From: Streptomyces sp. TBY4
Lineage (GTDB): Bacteria > Actinomycetota > Actinomycetes > Streptomycetales > Streptomycetaceae
Assembly (NCBI RefSeq): GCF_024213195.1
Contig: NZ_JANAVF010000019.1
Span: 62,001-126,000, forward strand
Direction of reading: 5' to 3'
DNA length: 64,000 nucleotides
The notes beneath the pieces are model-generated. The model worked only from the letters and a program-made list of their open reading frames with translations, did no database searches and was not told the DNA's origin. A program made the translations under genes and the position numbers. The number at the start of each line of letters is the position of its first letter. Position 1 is the first letter of the stretch. This document shows positions 17,881-27,249 of this stretch, piece after piece.

Positions 17881-18615
17881 TCAGTGCGCGGCCGCGCGGG
17901 CCATCGCACCGGTCCGGCGCGGCTGCAGCGGGACGGCTGACGCCGTTGCCCGTGCGGGCTGCGCCTGTGCCCGGTCGCGGCGCGGCTGTGCGGCCACGCC
18001 GTTCTGGACGTCCATGACGGCGTGAGCCACCAGTCCGCCCATCGGGTCGTGCCGGATCAGGTCCCGCAGCCGGGACCTGGACGACCGACCCTCGTTGCCG
18101 GGGTACAGGTGCTTGCCGAGTCCGACCGCGTGGGCCAGTGCGGCAAGCGCCGCGGTCCGCGGGTCCGGCGGTACGCCGGTGCGGATCGCACTGTCCAGCC
18201 GGCCACGGATCTCCCGGCTGATCGCTGTGTCGGTCGCTTGGTAGCGAGTCGTCGGCAGCACCCCGCACATCTGGCCCGCGACGGCATGGACCATGCCGCA
18301 GCGCTCCAGGTGAGCGAGGTAAATCTGACGGAGCCCCAGTCGGGGTCCGCCGATCCAGTGGACGGCCCGAACCGGGCTGCCGCGCCTGCGCAGCAGTTCC
18401 AGTGCGGAGTCCAGAGTCGGATCTCCTGTCGGCCGTGGCATCACCACGGCGATACGATCCCCATCAGGGGCTATCCGTCCTGCCAGAGCCAGCTCCACTA
18501 GCTGTGCCCCGGCCAGGCCGAGGTCGAGCGACTGCGGCTGCGCCGTGGTACCCGTGGCCGGGTCCAAAGCGAGCAGCAGAAGCTCCTCCGGAATTGTTCT
18601 GCGGCTCCTGCCCAT
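17881..18615 (-). CDS. GPP34 (Golgi phosphoprotein 3-like) family protein
   Basis: The 244-residue protein begins MGRSRRTIPEELLLLALDP and continues DLGLAGAQLVELALAGRIAP, then RQIYLAHLERCGMVH and RYQATDTAISREIRGRL. These are the landmarks of the GPP34/VPS74 fold, which in eukaryotes binds PI4P and glycosyltransferases. Streptomyces carry many copies with unknown roles, often near regulatory or ATPase genes. The last 40 residues are Ala/Arg-rich and probably disordered. Confidence 0.85.
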   Translation of the reverse strand: MGRSRRTIPEELLLLALDPATGTTAQPQSLDLGLAGAQLVELALAGRIAPDGDRIAVVMPRPTGDPTLDSALELLRRRGSPVRAVHWIGGPRLGLRQIYLAHLERCGMVHAVAGQMCGVLPTTRYQATDTAISREIRGRLDSAIRTGVPPDPRTAALAALAHAVGLGKHLYPGNEGRSSRSRLRDLIRHDPMGGLVAHAVMDVQNGVAAQPRRDRAQAQPARATASAVPLQPRRTGAMARAAAH

Positions 18616-18802
18616 CCATGCCTCCCCGCGTGGATGAGTGACAGGGTGACGCCTCTCACATTCATCTGTCGAGAGCGCCTGGCCGCTTTGTGGGGGAACC
18701 GTCAGCTATGTCGTTCTCGTCTAGCACGGGGGCGATGCCCCCTAGACGGGACACTGTTAGACATTCGGACAGCCGGACGTGAAGGCGAACGAGGAGGAAC
18801 TG

Positions 18803-21800
18803 GTGGCGGGCGAGTCCCCCGACAAGTCGGTTGATGAAGGAACGTCGGGGACGACGGAGTCGTCCGAGGGGCGTGATCCGAGGGCGTCGCTGTTCCGCCC
18901 GAGGGACTCGGATGACGGGTCCGCGGAGCGGGATCCGCTGCGCGAAGCGGTGGCCGCGTGGGTGGCCACGGCGGAGCCGTCGCCCTCCGGGGGCGAGGAG
19001 TCCGACGAGGCGGGCGCGCCGGGCGCGCCGGCCGCACCGGGTGCGGAGACCGAGGTCTTCAAGGCCCTGCCCGCGGAGGCGGCCCCGTCCCGGGCCTCCG
19101 CCGCGGCTCCGGCTTCCGATCCCGATTCCTCTTCCGCTTCGGGGTCGGGCGGCGACGGCGACGGAGGCGAGCGCACGGCGGTGTTCCGCACGGCGACGCC
19201 CGCGCCTGCCGCCCCCTCCGCCTCCGCCGCCTCCACGGATTCCGCTTCCGGGCGTCCGGTTGACGCGCCCCAGGGTGATTCCGCGGCCCCTGCGGACGCC
19301 TCGGATGCCGAGCCCGCGACTGCTCCCCGTGCCGACGGGAGCGCGGCCGAGGCCGGTGCGGATGCTGCCCGACCTGCGGGTCCCGCCTCCGAGCCCGAGC
19401 CCTCGGCCGCGCGCGCAGCGGGCGACCGTACGACCGCCTCCGGCGCCGTGCCGGCGCCGACCGCAGCCGACCGCGCCAAGGGTTCCGCTTCTACATCTTC
19501 TTCCGCTTCGTCTTCGTCTTCGACTTCGCACGACTCTGCTGCTGCTGCCGCTGCCGCTGCCGGGTCGCTCCAGGGCGACCGCACGGCATCGTCCACCGAT
19601 CGTGCTACGGGTTCCGCTTCGGGCGACTCCGCGGCTGGTGCCGCCGGGTCGGTCGAGAGCGAGCGCACCGCGGTGTTCCGTACGGTCACGCCGCCGGCCG
19701 ACGCAGACCGCTCCGCTTCGGCGCCGACCGACAGCGAGCGCACGTCCGCGTTCCGCACGACGCCCACCCCGCCGCCGTCCGACACCCGCCGCCCCACTGA
19801 CACCCCGCCTGCGCCGACCTCTCCGGATGCCCGGACTCCTTCGAGCGCCCCGGCATCCCCGGCGGCTCCCGGTGCTCCGGCTGCGCCGGGCTCTCCGGCG
19901 GCCTCGGGTGGGCCCGGCGTTTCGAGGGCTCCGGGCTCTTCGGCAACCCGGGGTTCCGGGGATGCCCCGGCTGCTCGGGGTGGCGCGTCGGCTCCGGCTG
20001 CCTCGGCCCCCTCGGCTGCCACGGGCGGCCCGGCCGCTCCGACTGCTCCGGCCGCTCCGGGTGGCCCGGCTGCTCCCGGTGCTCCGGCCGCTCCGGGTGC
20101 CCCGGGGACCCGGGGCTCTGTCCCGGGGGTCGGGGAGCCCGTCGACAGTGAGCGGACTGCTGTGTTCCGGGCGGTCAAGCCCGGGGGCGGGGCGGGCGCC
20201 GGGCAGGGGGGTGCGGCGGAGGACAGCGAGCGGACGGCTGTGTTCCGGGCGGTTAGGCCCCCGGCTGGTCCGGGTGCTCCGGGTGCTCCGGGTGCTCCGG
20301 CTGGTCCGGGTCGTCCGGCTGGTCCGGGTGCTCCCGCCGGTCCCACCGCCCCCGCCGACGGGGAGCCCGTCGACAGTGAGCGGACTGCCGTGTTCCGGGC
20401 CATCAAGCCCGGTACCGCCAAGCCGGGTGCGGGCACGGGTACGGCCGGCCCGGGTGCGGGTGCCGGCACCGCCGGGCCGCGGGGGGCGCAGGCCGTGCCC
20501 CCGGGTGCCGTCGGCGGGGAGAGGGCGAGCACCTTCGTACCGCTGCGGAGCGACGACGCCCCCGGTGCTCCGAGGGCCGCGGCCGCGGCCACGTCTCCGC
20601 CGTGGGGTCCGGCCCCCGCCGGGCCGCGGACCCCGGTGACGCGGGAGTCCCCGGAGCGGACCACGCAGCAGCCCCTGCCGCCCAAGCCGCCGCTCGACAT
20701 GCTGGCGGACCTCACCAACAACCCGCCCCCGCCGCCGAGCGCGGCCCGGACCGCCGTACGCCGGTTCAAGATCTACGCGCCGATCCTGGTGCTCCTCGCG
20801 GTGATCCTCGCCGTCGTCCAGCTGGTGCGCCCGCTGCCGACGCCGACGCTGAAGGTCACCGCGAACACCTCGTACACCTTCCAGGGCGGGGCCCCGTCCC
20901 TGCCGTGGCCGAAGGAGGGCCAGGCCTACATGGCCGCGGCCGGCCTCGGCACCGTCGGCAGCTTCGGCGAGCAGAAGCCCGTGGCGATCGGCAGCGTCGC
21001 CAAGGCCATGACCGCGTACGTCATCCTCAAGGACTTCCCCATGAAGAAGGGGGAGAAGGGTCAGATGATCCCCGTCGACAAGACGGCGGTCGAGGACGGC
21101 AAGAAGGAGACCGAGGGCGAGTCCACGGTCAACAACCTGAAGGAGGGCGAGAAGATCTCGCAGTACGACGCCCTCTCCGCGATCATGATCCCGTCCGCGA
21201 ACAACGTCGCGCGGCTGCTCGCGCGCTGGGACGGCGGGCAGGAGGCGTTCGTCAAGAAGATGAACGACACCGCCAAGGAACTCGGCATGACCAACACCAC
21301 GTACACGGACCCCTCGGGTCTGGACGCGACCACGGTCAGCACCGCCGAGGACCAGGTCAAGCTCGGCCTCAAGATCGTCGAGATGCCGGAGCTGATCGAC
21401 ATCACCATGAAGCCGGAGTGGATCGACCCCACGGGCAAGAAGTGGCGGAACTACAACGACCTGGTTCCGTTCAACGGCTCGCTCGGCATCAAGACCGGCT
21501 CCACCACCAAGGCCGGCGGCAACCTGCTCTTCGCCGCCGAGAAGAAGGTCGGCAAGACCAACCAGCTGATCGTCGGCGCGGTCCTCGGCCAGCACGGCGT
21601 GCCGATCCTCGGCACCGCGATCGCGGCGAGCAAGAACATCATGCTCGCCACGCAGAAGATGCTCACGAGCGCGCCCGTCCTCAAGAAGGGCGATGTCGTC
21701 GGCTACGTGGACGACGGACTCGGCACCCAGGTCCCGGTCGTGGCCACCGCCGATGTCCAGGCGGTCGGCTGGCCGAGCCTCAGCATCTCCATCAAGCTGG

Positions 21801-21958
21801 CCGACGGGACCACCCAGCTCCCCCAGACCGCCAAGGCGGGCTCGGAGATCGGGATGCTGACCGTCGGCGAGGGCGCCAGCCAGGTGAAGGTGCCGGTGGC
21901 GCTGCAGGGCGACCTCACGGCGCCCGGCATCGGCAAGAAGCTGACGCGCGTCGGCTGA
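18803..21958 (+). CDS. Membrane D-alanyl-D-alanine carboxypeptidase with very long Pro/Ala-rich cytoplasmic tail
   Basis: A GTG at 18803 with AGGAGG just upstream gives 1051 residues; a GTG at 18779 is a weaker choice. Residues 1 to about 640 are low-complexity and predicted cytoplasmic. The motif ERTAVFR (or ERTSAFR) recurs at about 123, 287, 312, 450, 476 and 526. One membrane segment lies at about 655-676 (YAPILVLLAVILAVVQLV). The extracytoplasmic SxxK-acyltransferase domain has SVAK (about 731-734), SAN (798-800) and KTG (897-899), so the active site is complete. The enzyme should trim peptidoglycan pentapeptides. The tail length far exceeds that of ordinary DacA/DacC proteins (about 400 residues). 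Confidence 0.9.
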   Translation: MAGESPDKSVDEGTSGTTESSEGRDPRASLFRPRDSDDGSAERDPLREAVAAWVATAEPSPSGGEESDEAGAPGAPAAPGAETEVFKALPAEAAPSRASAAAPASDPDSSSASGSGGDGDGGERTAVFRTATPAPAAPSASAASTDSASGRPVDAPQGDSAAPADASDAEPATAPRADGSAAEAGADAARPAGPASEPEPSAARAAGDRTTASGAVPAPTAADRAKGSASTSSSASSSSSTSHDSAAAAAAAAGSLQGDRTASSTDRATGSASGDSAAGAAGSVESERTAVFRTVTPPADADRSASAPTDSERTSAFRTTPTPPPSDTRRPTDTPPAPTSPDARTPSSAPASPAAPGAPAAPGSPAASGGPGVSRAPGSSATRGSGDAPAARGGASAPAASAPSAATGGPAAPTAPAAPGGPAAPGAPAAPGAPGTRGSVPGVGEPVDSERTAVFRAVKPGGGAGAGQGGAAEDSERTAVFRAVRPPAGPGAPGAPGAPAGPGRPAGPGAPAGPTAPADGEPVDSERTAVFRAIKPGTAKPGAGTGTAGPGAGAGTAGPRGAQAVPPGAVGGERASTFVPLRSDDAPGAPRAAAAATSPPWGPAPAGPRTPVTRESPERTTQQPLPPKPPLDMLADLTNNPPPPPSAARTAVRRFKIYAPILVLLAVILAVVQLVRPLPTPTLKVTANTSYTFQGGAPSLPWPKEGQAYMAAAGLGTVGSFGEQKPVAIGSVAKAMTAYVILKDFPMKKGEKGQMIPVDKTAVEDGKKETEGESTVNNLKEGEKISQYDALSAIMIPSANNVARLLARWDGGQEAFVKKMNDTAKELGMTNTTYTDPSGLDATTVSTAEDQVKLGLKIVEMPELIDITMKPEWIDPTGKKWRNYNDLVPFNGSLGIKTGSTTKAGGNLLFAAEKKVGKTNQLIVGAVLGQHGVPILGTAIAASKNIMLATQKMLTSAPVLKKGDVVGYVDDGLGTQVPVVATADVQAVGWPSLSISIKLADGTTQLPQTAKAGSEIGMLTVGEGASQVKVPVALQGDLTAPGIGKKLTRVG

Positions 21959-22109
21959 GCCGCCGGCCTACGCCGCGCACGAGCGCGGAGCGGGTCCTGC
22001 GCCCCCGGGCAACCCGGGGGCGCCGGACCGCGTCTACGAACCGGGGGACGCACCCGAAGGACGCACCCGAGGGACGGACCCGAGGGACCGGAGTGGGGAG
22101 TACGTCGGC

Positions 22110-24029
22110 GTGACCACCGCTGAGCGGCAGGACCAGGGCCAGGACCAGGGCCGGGGCCGCGCCGAGCCCCGCACCCGGGGCGGGGCTCCGACCGGAGCCC
22201 CCGAGGCCCCCGCAGCCCCGGGCCCGCAGGCCGGACCCGGGCCGGTCGGCCGCGCCCTCGGGTGGGCCCGCCGGCATCCGGTCGCCGTGGCCACCGCGCT
22301 GGCCGGGCTGCTGCACCTGATCTGGTTCTTCGCCGTCGCGAACAGCGGGGGCGACCTCGCCGCGCAGGACGCCTGGGCGGAGTTCGTGGGCCGCCATCCC
22401 GACTCGGCGTACAACCTCGCCTGGTACGGCGGCATGCACCCGGTCTCGTACAGCGTGGTCTCGCCGTACGTCATGCACGTGCTCGGTGTCCGCACCACGA
22501 TGATGATCGCCGGTACGGTCTCCGCCGGGCTGCTCGCGATGATCCTGACCCGCTGCCGCGGGGCCGTCCGCGAGCCGCTGTGGCCCGCCCTGGCGGGGGT
22601 GTACGGGCTGCTGTGCAACGCCCTGTCGGGCCGCGTCACCTTCGGGCTCGGCGTGATGTTCGCCCTCGGGGCGGTCGCCGCCGTCTTCTGCTGGCCCCGC
22701 AAATGGGCCGAGCGGCGCTGGGCCAAGGCCGCCGTCGCGGCCCCGCTCGCGGCGGTCGCCACCGCCTCCAGCCCGGTCGCCGGCCTGTTCCTCGGGGTGA
22801 TCGCGGCCGCGCTGTTCCTGAACGGCCGGCGCCCCGGTGCGTACGCGCTGGGGCTGGCCCCGGCCGCGGTGGTCGGGCTGTCCTCCTGGCTGTTCCCCTT
22901 CTCGGGGACCCAGCCGATGAAGCTGATCTCGGCGGCGCTGCCGTTCGCGTGCGCGGTGGCCGCGCTGTTCCTCGTACCGAAGGGCTGGAAGTCGGTCCGG
23001 ACCGCCTCCGCGATCTACGCCCTCGGGGTGGCGCTGACCTGGGCGATCGACTCCCAGGTCGGGTCGAACGTGACCCGGCTGGCCATGCTGTTCGGCGGGG
23101 TGGTGCTGCTCGCGGCGCTCCCGTACGAGGCCCCGCGCACGCGCCGCTGGTACGGGCTGCTGCTCGCGCTGACCGGGGTGACCGCCTGGATCACCGTCAA
23201 CAGCGTCACCGACATCGTCCGCACCACCCCGTTGGCCTCCTGGAGCCGTGAGCTGGCCCCGCTGGTGGACCAGCTGCAGAAGGCGGGCGCCGACCGGGGC
23301 CGGGTCGAGGTGGTCCCGGCCAGCAGCCACCGCGAGTCCTCCGCCTTCCCCGCGTACGTCAACCTGGCGCGCGGCTGGAACCGGCAGGCCGACCTGGAGC
23401 GGAACCCCCTCTTCTACGACGACACCCTGACCTCCTCCACCTACCGCGAGTGGCTGGACCGCTGGGCCGTGCACTACGTGGTGCTGCCCGCCGACAAACC
23501 CGACGAGGGCGGGCGGGACGAGGCGAAGCTCGTGCGCGAAGGGCTCCCGTACCTCCAGCAGGTGTGGGGCGACGCGAACTGGCAGCTCTTCAAGGTCATG
23601 GACCCGACGAACCTGGTCGCCGGCCCCGCCACGGTGGTCCGGGCCAGCGCCGATCAGCTGGTCATCGACGTGAAACAGGCAGGACGGGTCAAGGTGCGCA
23701 TCCCGCACTCCCCGTGGCTGGGCCTGGTGGACGGCGCGGGCAAGCCGGTCGAGCCGCCGCAGGAGACGGAGGCCTCGAAGGCCGCCGGGAAGGTGACCCT
23801 GCCGAAGGGCGAGGTCGCCCCGCCGAAGGTCTACGCGAACACGGCGGGATGCCTGTTCAAGGCGCCTTCGGACGGTACCGGGGACGAGTGGACGGAGCTG
23901 CTGGCCCCGGCGCCGGGGGAGTACCGGATCGCGGCGAAGTACCAGATCCCGCGGGGTACGCCCTGTCCCGAGGAACTGCTCTACGAGGTGCTGGGGCCGC
24001 CGGAGCGCCCGGACCCGGCGGGTCCTTGA
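22110..24029 (+). CDS. Polytopic membrane protein of unknown function
   Basis: The 639-residue protein has a hydrophilic Gln/Pro-rich N-terminus of about 45 residues. About ten hydrophobic segments follow between 50 and 370, and then an extracytoplasmic C-terminal domain of about 250 residues with no motif I recognise. YGGMHPVSYSVVSPYVMHVL after the first membrane segment and a large soluble end recall GT-C-type membrane glycosyltransferases or YfhO-like proteins. I do not see a catalytic DxD where expected. It starts 151 bp after the carboxypeptidase gene, so it may be in the same operon. Confidence 0.75.
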   Translation: MTTAERQDQGQDQGRGRAEPRTRGGAPTGAPEAPAAPGPQAGPGPVGRALGWARRHPVAVATALAGLLHLIWFFAVANSGGDLAAQDAWAEFVGRHPDSAYNLAWYGGMHPVSYSVVSPYVMHVLGVRTTMMIAGTVSAGLLAMILTRCRGAVREPLWPALAGVYGLLCNALSGRVTFGLGVMFALGAVAAVFCWPRKWAERRWAKAAVAAPLAAVATASSPVAGLFLGVIAAALFLNGRRPGAYALGLAPAAVVGLSSWLFPFSGTQPMKLISAALPFACAVAALFLVPKGWKSVRTASAIYALGVALTWAIDSQVGSNVTRLAMLFGGVVLLAALPYEAPRTRRWYGLLLALTGVTAWITVNSVTDIVRTTPLASWSRELAPLVDQLQKAGADRGRVEVVPASSHRESSAFPAYVNLARGWNRQADLERNPLFYDDTLTSSTYREWLDRWAVHYVVLPADKPDEGGRDEAKLVREGLPYLQQVWGDANWQLFKVMDPTNLVAGPATVVRASADQLVIDVKQAGRVKVRIPHSPWLGLVDGAGKPVEPPQETEASKAAGKVTLPKGEVAPPKVYANTAGCLFKAPSDGTGDEWTELLAPAPGEYRIAAKYQIPRGTPCPEELLYEVLGPPERPDPAGP

Positions 24030-24156
24030 TCGACCATCTTTTACCTCCGCTCCGGGCATTCTTTACGTCCGGTCCGGGTGCGTACGGCCCTTTATGTGCA
24101 TACGATCCCAGTAGTCCGATTGGGTGCCCCGAGTCTTTTTAGGGAGTGACGACGGG

Positions 24157-24366
24157 ATGAGCAAAGAGCAGAAGCAGGACTTCCAGGCGGCTGTCGCGAA
24201 GGCCGCGGAAGCGACCCACCTGCCCCGCGCCGTGCAGCACGCGCACGGCTTCTCCGGTCCGGTCCGGAGCAAGGTCAAGGGCGGAGCGCACACGAAGGCG
24301 GAACTCAAGCGGGCCGGGACCCCGCAGGGCGACCGCATCGGGGAGCGCAGCAGAGGCCTCAGCTGA
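24157..24366 (+). CDS. Small basic protein of unknown function
   Basis: The ATG at 24157 (GGGAGTG upstream) gives 69 residues rich in Lys, Arg, Ala and His (MSKEQKQDFQAAVAKAAEAT, then KVKGGAHTKAELKRAG). No membrane segment or known motif is visible. A strong intrinsic terminator follows 68 bp downstream, supporting a short transcript of its own. Confidence 0.65.
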   Translation: MSKEQKQDFQAAVAKAAEATHLPRAVQHAHGFSGPVRSKVKGGAHTKAELKRAGTPQGDRIGERSRGLS

Positions 24367-24433
24367 GGCGGGGTCGGTCGTGATGTCGTAACGCCGTGAT
24401 GTCGTGATGCAGTGACGCCGTGATGTCGTGATG

Positions 24434-24465
24434 AAGCCCTTCCGGCTGAGGCCGGAAGGGCTTTT
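24434..24465 (+). terminator. Rho-independent terminator
   Basis: AAGCCCTTCCGGC and GCCGGAAGGGCTT form a perfect 13-bp stem with a TGAG loop followed by TT. It is preceded by short GTGATGTCGTGATG repeats (24380-24432). Confidence 0.9.
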
Positions 24466-24574
24466 CGCTACCCGGCCGCCCCACCACCCGAGACAGTTCC
24501 TTGACCCGCGGGCGGGGCGGAAGTCTATGGTCGGCGACCGGCAGTGGCGAGGACGAGGAAGGCGATGCCCTGTG

Positions 24575-25579
24575 TCAGTGGGAGGAGTGCGACAGGTATC
24601 CGTACTGGACCGCGCGCATTCCTGCCTGGAAGCGGCTGCGGACACCCAGGTGCGTCAGCAGTCCGGTGATCACGCGGCCCACGGTGCGCGTGGAGACGCC
24701 CAGGCTGTGGGCGATGGCTTCGTCCGTCCGCCCCTCGGCCATGAGCTGGAGCACCGCGGCCTGCTGCCGCGTGAGGAGCTCCGGCTCGCAGGGCGCCGCC
24801 GTCGGCCCGAGCGGGGTCGCGGCCTCCCAGATGTGCTCGAAGAGCGTGACGAGCAGGGAGATGAGGCCCGGACTGGTGACCAGCGCGGCCGCGGCCGCGG
24901 TGTTGGTCGCGTCGACGGCCACCAGGGCGCTGCGCCGGTCCACGATGGTGAGCCGGTTGGGCAGGACCGGGCTGGTGCGGATGCGGCCCCCGATGCTCTC
25001 CAGCCAGGTCGCGTACTCCCGGGCCTGGTTGTCGTGGCGGATGCTGTCGAGGTAGATGGTCCGCATCACGATGCCCTGCTCGACATTGCGAAGGTTCAGC
25101 GGCCGGGCCGCCTCGATGCTCGCCTGCGACATCTGCGAGTCGGGCGCGAAGGACAGCACCTCGGAGCGGGTCCCCGCGGACAGCAGCTCGATCTGGTCCC
25201 GGATGGCGTCGATGCCCTCGAGGTAGCGGACGCCGGACTTCGAGGTCTCCTGCGAGGAGGAGTCGGCGATCTCGGCCATCAGGCCGACGACGGCGGCGCG
25301 CGTGGCCTCCATGCGCTGCTGCTGGGCGGCGAGTTCGGCCTGCTGGCGGGCCTGGAGCAGCTGGAGGGCCAGCTGCGGATCGATGGCGCGGCCCTGTCCG
25401 GGGTCGCCCCCGCCGCCGCGCAGCAGCGCCATCTCGCTGAGCGCGGCCAGTGAGCGGCGTACGTCGTCCGGGGGCAGCCCGAGACGCTCGGCCAGCTCCA
25501 GGACACCGTCCTGGGGATTGGCGAGTTTGCTCCGGTAGACCGTCGCGGTTACGTCATCGAGTTCTAGTCGACCGAACAT
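24575..25579 (-). CDS. LuxR-type regulator with TrmB-like N-terminal helix-turn-helix
   Basis: The 334-residue protein has a TrmB/MarR-like winged helix at the N-terminus (ELAERLGLPPDDVRRSLAAL). A sensor-like middle follows (LEGIDAIRDQIELLSAGTRS, then VEQGIVMRTIYLDSIRHD). The C-terminal LuxR helix-turn-helix reads LLTRQQAAVLQLMAEGRTDE, then HSLGVSTRTVGRVI. Proteins of this layout are common orphan regulators in Streptomyces. The 244 bp upstream hold its promoter region and no gene. Confidence 0.88.
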   Translation of the reverse strand: MFGRLELDDVTATVYRSKLANPQDGVLELAERLGLPPDDVRRSLAALSEMALLRGGGGDPGQGRAIDPQLALQLLQARQQAELAAQQQRMEATRAAVVGLMAEIADSSSQETSKSGVRYLEGIDAIRDQIELLSAGTRSEVLSFAPDSQMSQASIEAARPLNLRNVEQGIVMRTIYLDSIRHDNQAREYATWLESIGGRIRTSPVLPNRLTIVDRRSALVAVDATNTAAAAALVTSPGLISLLVTLFEHIWEAATPLGPTAAPCEPELLTRQQAAVLQLMAEGRTDEAIAHSLGVSTRTVGRVITGLLTHLGVRSRFQAGMRAVQYGYLSHSSH

Positions 25580-25823
25580 TGTCGCCCACCCCCTGGAAGA
25601 CCATGTATGGCATATCGGTGCAGCTCACATGCCCTGTGTACGAGCGTCAGGCTAGCTTGATCCGCCGCCCGGGCGAAGGCCGGAGGGCGTCGAATCCTAC
25701 GGAGAAATCCGGCCGATCTGACGAATGGGACCGTGCGGGTTGGCCGGTTCGCGCCAGGGCTCAGCCCGCTTCCCGCCGGCGGAGCGTTTTTGATGAAGAC
25801 AGCACAGCTTGGGAGGTTTTTTC

Positions 25824-26114
25824 ATGTACCTGATCCACCTGCACTTCAGCCCCCCTCCGGAGGGCGGCGACCTGCCGTCCGGGGTGGAGGAGGTCCTCTA
25901 CGAGGTCCAGCCGGCGATCGACCTGGCCGTCCGGCACGTGCGCGAGGACGGGGCCCCGGTGCTCGGTCTCTACGTCCGGGCACCCGACCTGCACGCCGCC
26001 GAACTCTGGGCGGCGGTGGCCTGGCGAGCCGTGACACGGCGCATCGCCGGGGCCGCCGGATGGACCCTGCGCAAGGCCGAGGCGCCGCTGCTGATCGTCG
26101 ACGAATTGGCCTGA
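25824..26114 (+). CDS. Small protein of unknown function
   Basis: The ATG at 25824 follows GGGAGG by 7 bp. The 96-residue protein (MYLIHLHFSPPPEGGDLPSG, then VGLYVRAPDLHAAE-like middle) has alternating hydrophobic strands and no signal peptide. I recognise no family. It heads a run of small plus-strand genes that ends at the phospholipase gene. Confidence 0.65.
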   Translation: MYLIHLHFSPPPEGGDLPSGVEEVLYEVQPAIDLAVRHVREDGAPVLGLYVRAPDLHAAELWAAVAWRAVTRRIAGAAGWTLRKAEAPLLIVDELA

Positions 26115-26137
26115 CGAACCGGTCTGTTGGATGGCCC

Positions 26138-26153
26138 TGTCCTGTGTAGGACA
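26138..26153. promoter_or_regulatory. TGTCCT-N4-AGGACA palindrome, possible operator
   Basis: A 6-bp inverted repeat with a GTGT centre lies 118 bp upstream of the small gene at 26272. A third AGGACA half-site follows at about 26164-26169. No known regulator consensus is matched. Confidence 0.35.
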
Positions 26154-26271
26154 TGTCGGGTCCAGGACACCCCGGAACCCTGGTTCACCCCCTTCACCTG
26201 CGGCAACCTTGATCACGTCAGCAGGAAACGCCGCAGAAAAGCGCGGCAGGCAAACTCGGGGGAATCCAGTC

Positions 26272-26442
26272 ATGATCAGCCGTCTCAAGGCCGCCACGCT
26301 CATCGTCGTCACCGCCGCCGCGCTCCTCACCGGAGCCGTCACCGGAGTCGCCGCGCAGATCACCGGTTCCGCCGGTGTGACGCAGCAGGCGGACTGGCGC
26401 TGGGACTCCGCCCCGGTCACACTCGACGGAGCGGACAGCTGA
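26272..26442 (+). CDS. Small secreted or membrane-anchored peptide
   Basis: The ATG at 26272 (GGGGGAA upstream) gives 56 residues: a basic start, a hydrophobic stretch (ATLIVVTAAALLTGAVTGVA) and a short acidic tail. A signal peptide or single membrane segment is clear, with AQITGSA as a possible cleavage region. The function is unknown. Confidence 0.6.
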   Translation: MISRLKAATLIVVTAAALLTGAVTGVAAQITGSAGVTQQADWRWDSAPVTLDGADS

Positions 26443-26486
26443 ACACGACCCTCCGGTCCGGCGGGAAGAGGGTCCACGAGGCACCG

Positions 26487-26993
26487 ATGGTGACCTCACC
26501 GGCCCGACGGGGAGCACTTCCCCGCACCACCGGCCGATTCGCCTGGCTGTCGCCGGCGGTCCTCTGGCCGCTCGCCCGACACCTGCTCGCCAGCGGTACG
26601 GTCCGCCCTCAGGGGGGCGGCACTCCCCGAGCGGACGAGGAGGCGGTCTTCGCGGCAGTGCTCTACGTCCTGGTGAGCGGCGAGTCCTGGCGCTCATTGC
26701 CGAAGTCTTTCCCCGTCTCCTGGCAGAACGCCCACCGGCGGTTCGGCCAGTGGTCCGACGAGGACCTGTGGAACCGGATGGCGGCCACCGCCCGGTCCAC
26801 GCCCCACATCTCCGCACAGGTCCGCGACTGGGCCGAACGCGTGGCGGAGGCGGCGAACACCCGCCGCACGGACCGCACCGACCGTACGGACCGTCCGGGC
26901 CTCACCGCCCTCGCGGACCGGACACCCCTGGCGGACCGCACACCCCTCGCGGACCGTGAGGAACCCACGCACCTCGCGGCCAGGGTCGCCTGA
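26487..26993 (+). CDS. Transposase-derived (DUF4096-like) small protein
   Basis: The ATG at 26487 gives 168 residues. The core (VFAAVLYVLVSGESWRSLPK, then FPVSWQNAHRRFGQWSDEDL, WNRMAATAR) matches the N-terminal DUF4096 domain of IS5-type transposases. The DDE catalytic domain is absent. The C-terminus instead has repeated TDRTDRTDR and LADRTPLADRTPLADRE segments. In Streptomyces such stand-alone proteins are frequent and may be domesticated DNA-binding proteins. No terminal inverted repeats were seen nearby. Confidence 0.7.
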   Translation: MVTSPARRGALPRTTGRFAWLSPAVLWPLARHLLASGTVRPQGGGTPRADEEAVFAAVLYVLVSGESWRSLPKSFPVSWQNAHRRFGQWSDEDLWNRMAATARSTPHISAQVRDWAERVAEAANTRRTDRTDRTDRPGLTALADRTPLADRTPLADREEPTHLAARVA

Positions 26994-27174
26994 CCGCTCC
27001 GTCTCGGCGGCGCGTTCGACCCTGCCCTTCGGATCCGGCCCCTTCCGGTCCGGCTCCTTCCGGTCCGATCTTCCGAGCCCGGACCTCACCCCGCCCCACC
27101 CTTGACCCGAACCCCTCCGACCGCGGCATGGCATGCCCATGCCAAGGTCACCCGCCCCGCCCCGCCCAGCCCGT

Positions 27175-27203
27175 GGCACAGGCACAGGCACAGGCACAGG
27201 CAG
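27175..27203. repeat. GGCACA hexanucleotide repeat
   Basis: About five tandem GGCACA units lie in the 256-bp gap before the phospholipase gene. The same gap contains CCTTCCGGTCCG repeats (about 27044-27069) and no gene. Confidence 0.8.
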
Positions 27204-27249
27204 ACACAGACTTTCGCACTCCATCCGAACACCCATCGAGAGGTTTACC

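Noticed and set aside
18662..21595. 977-residue antisense frame over the carboxypeptidase
   Set aside because: Low-complexity antisense shadow of the repetitive tail; no motifs.
26487..26993. Complete insertion sequence
   Set aside because: No DDE domain, inverted repeats or target duplication were visible.
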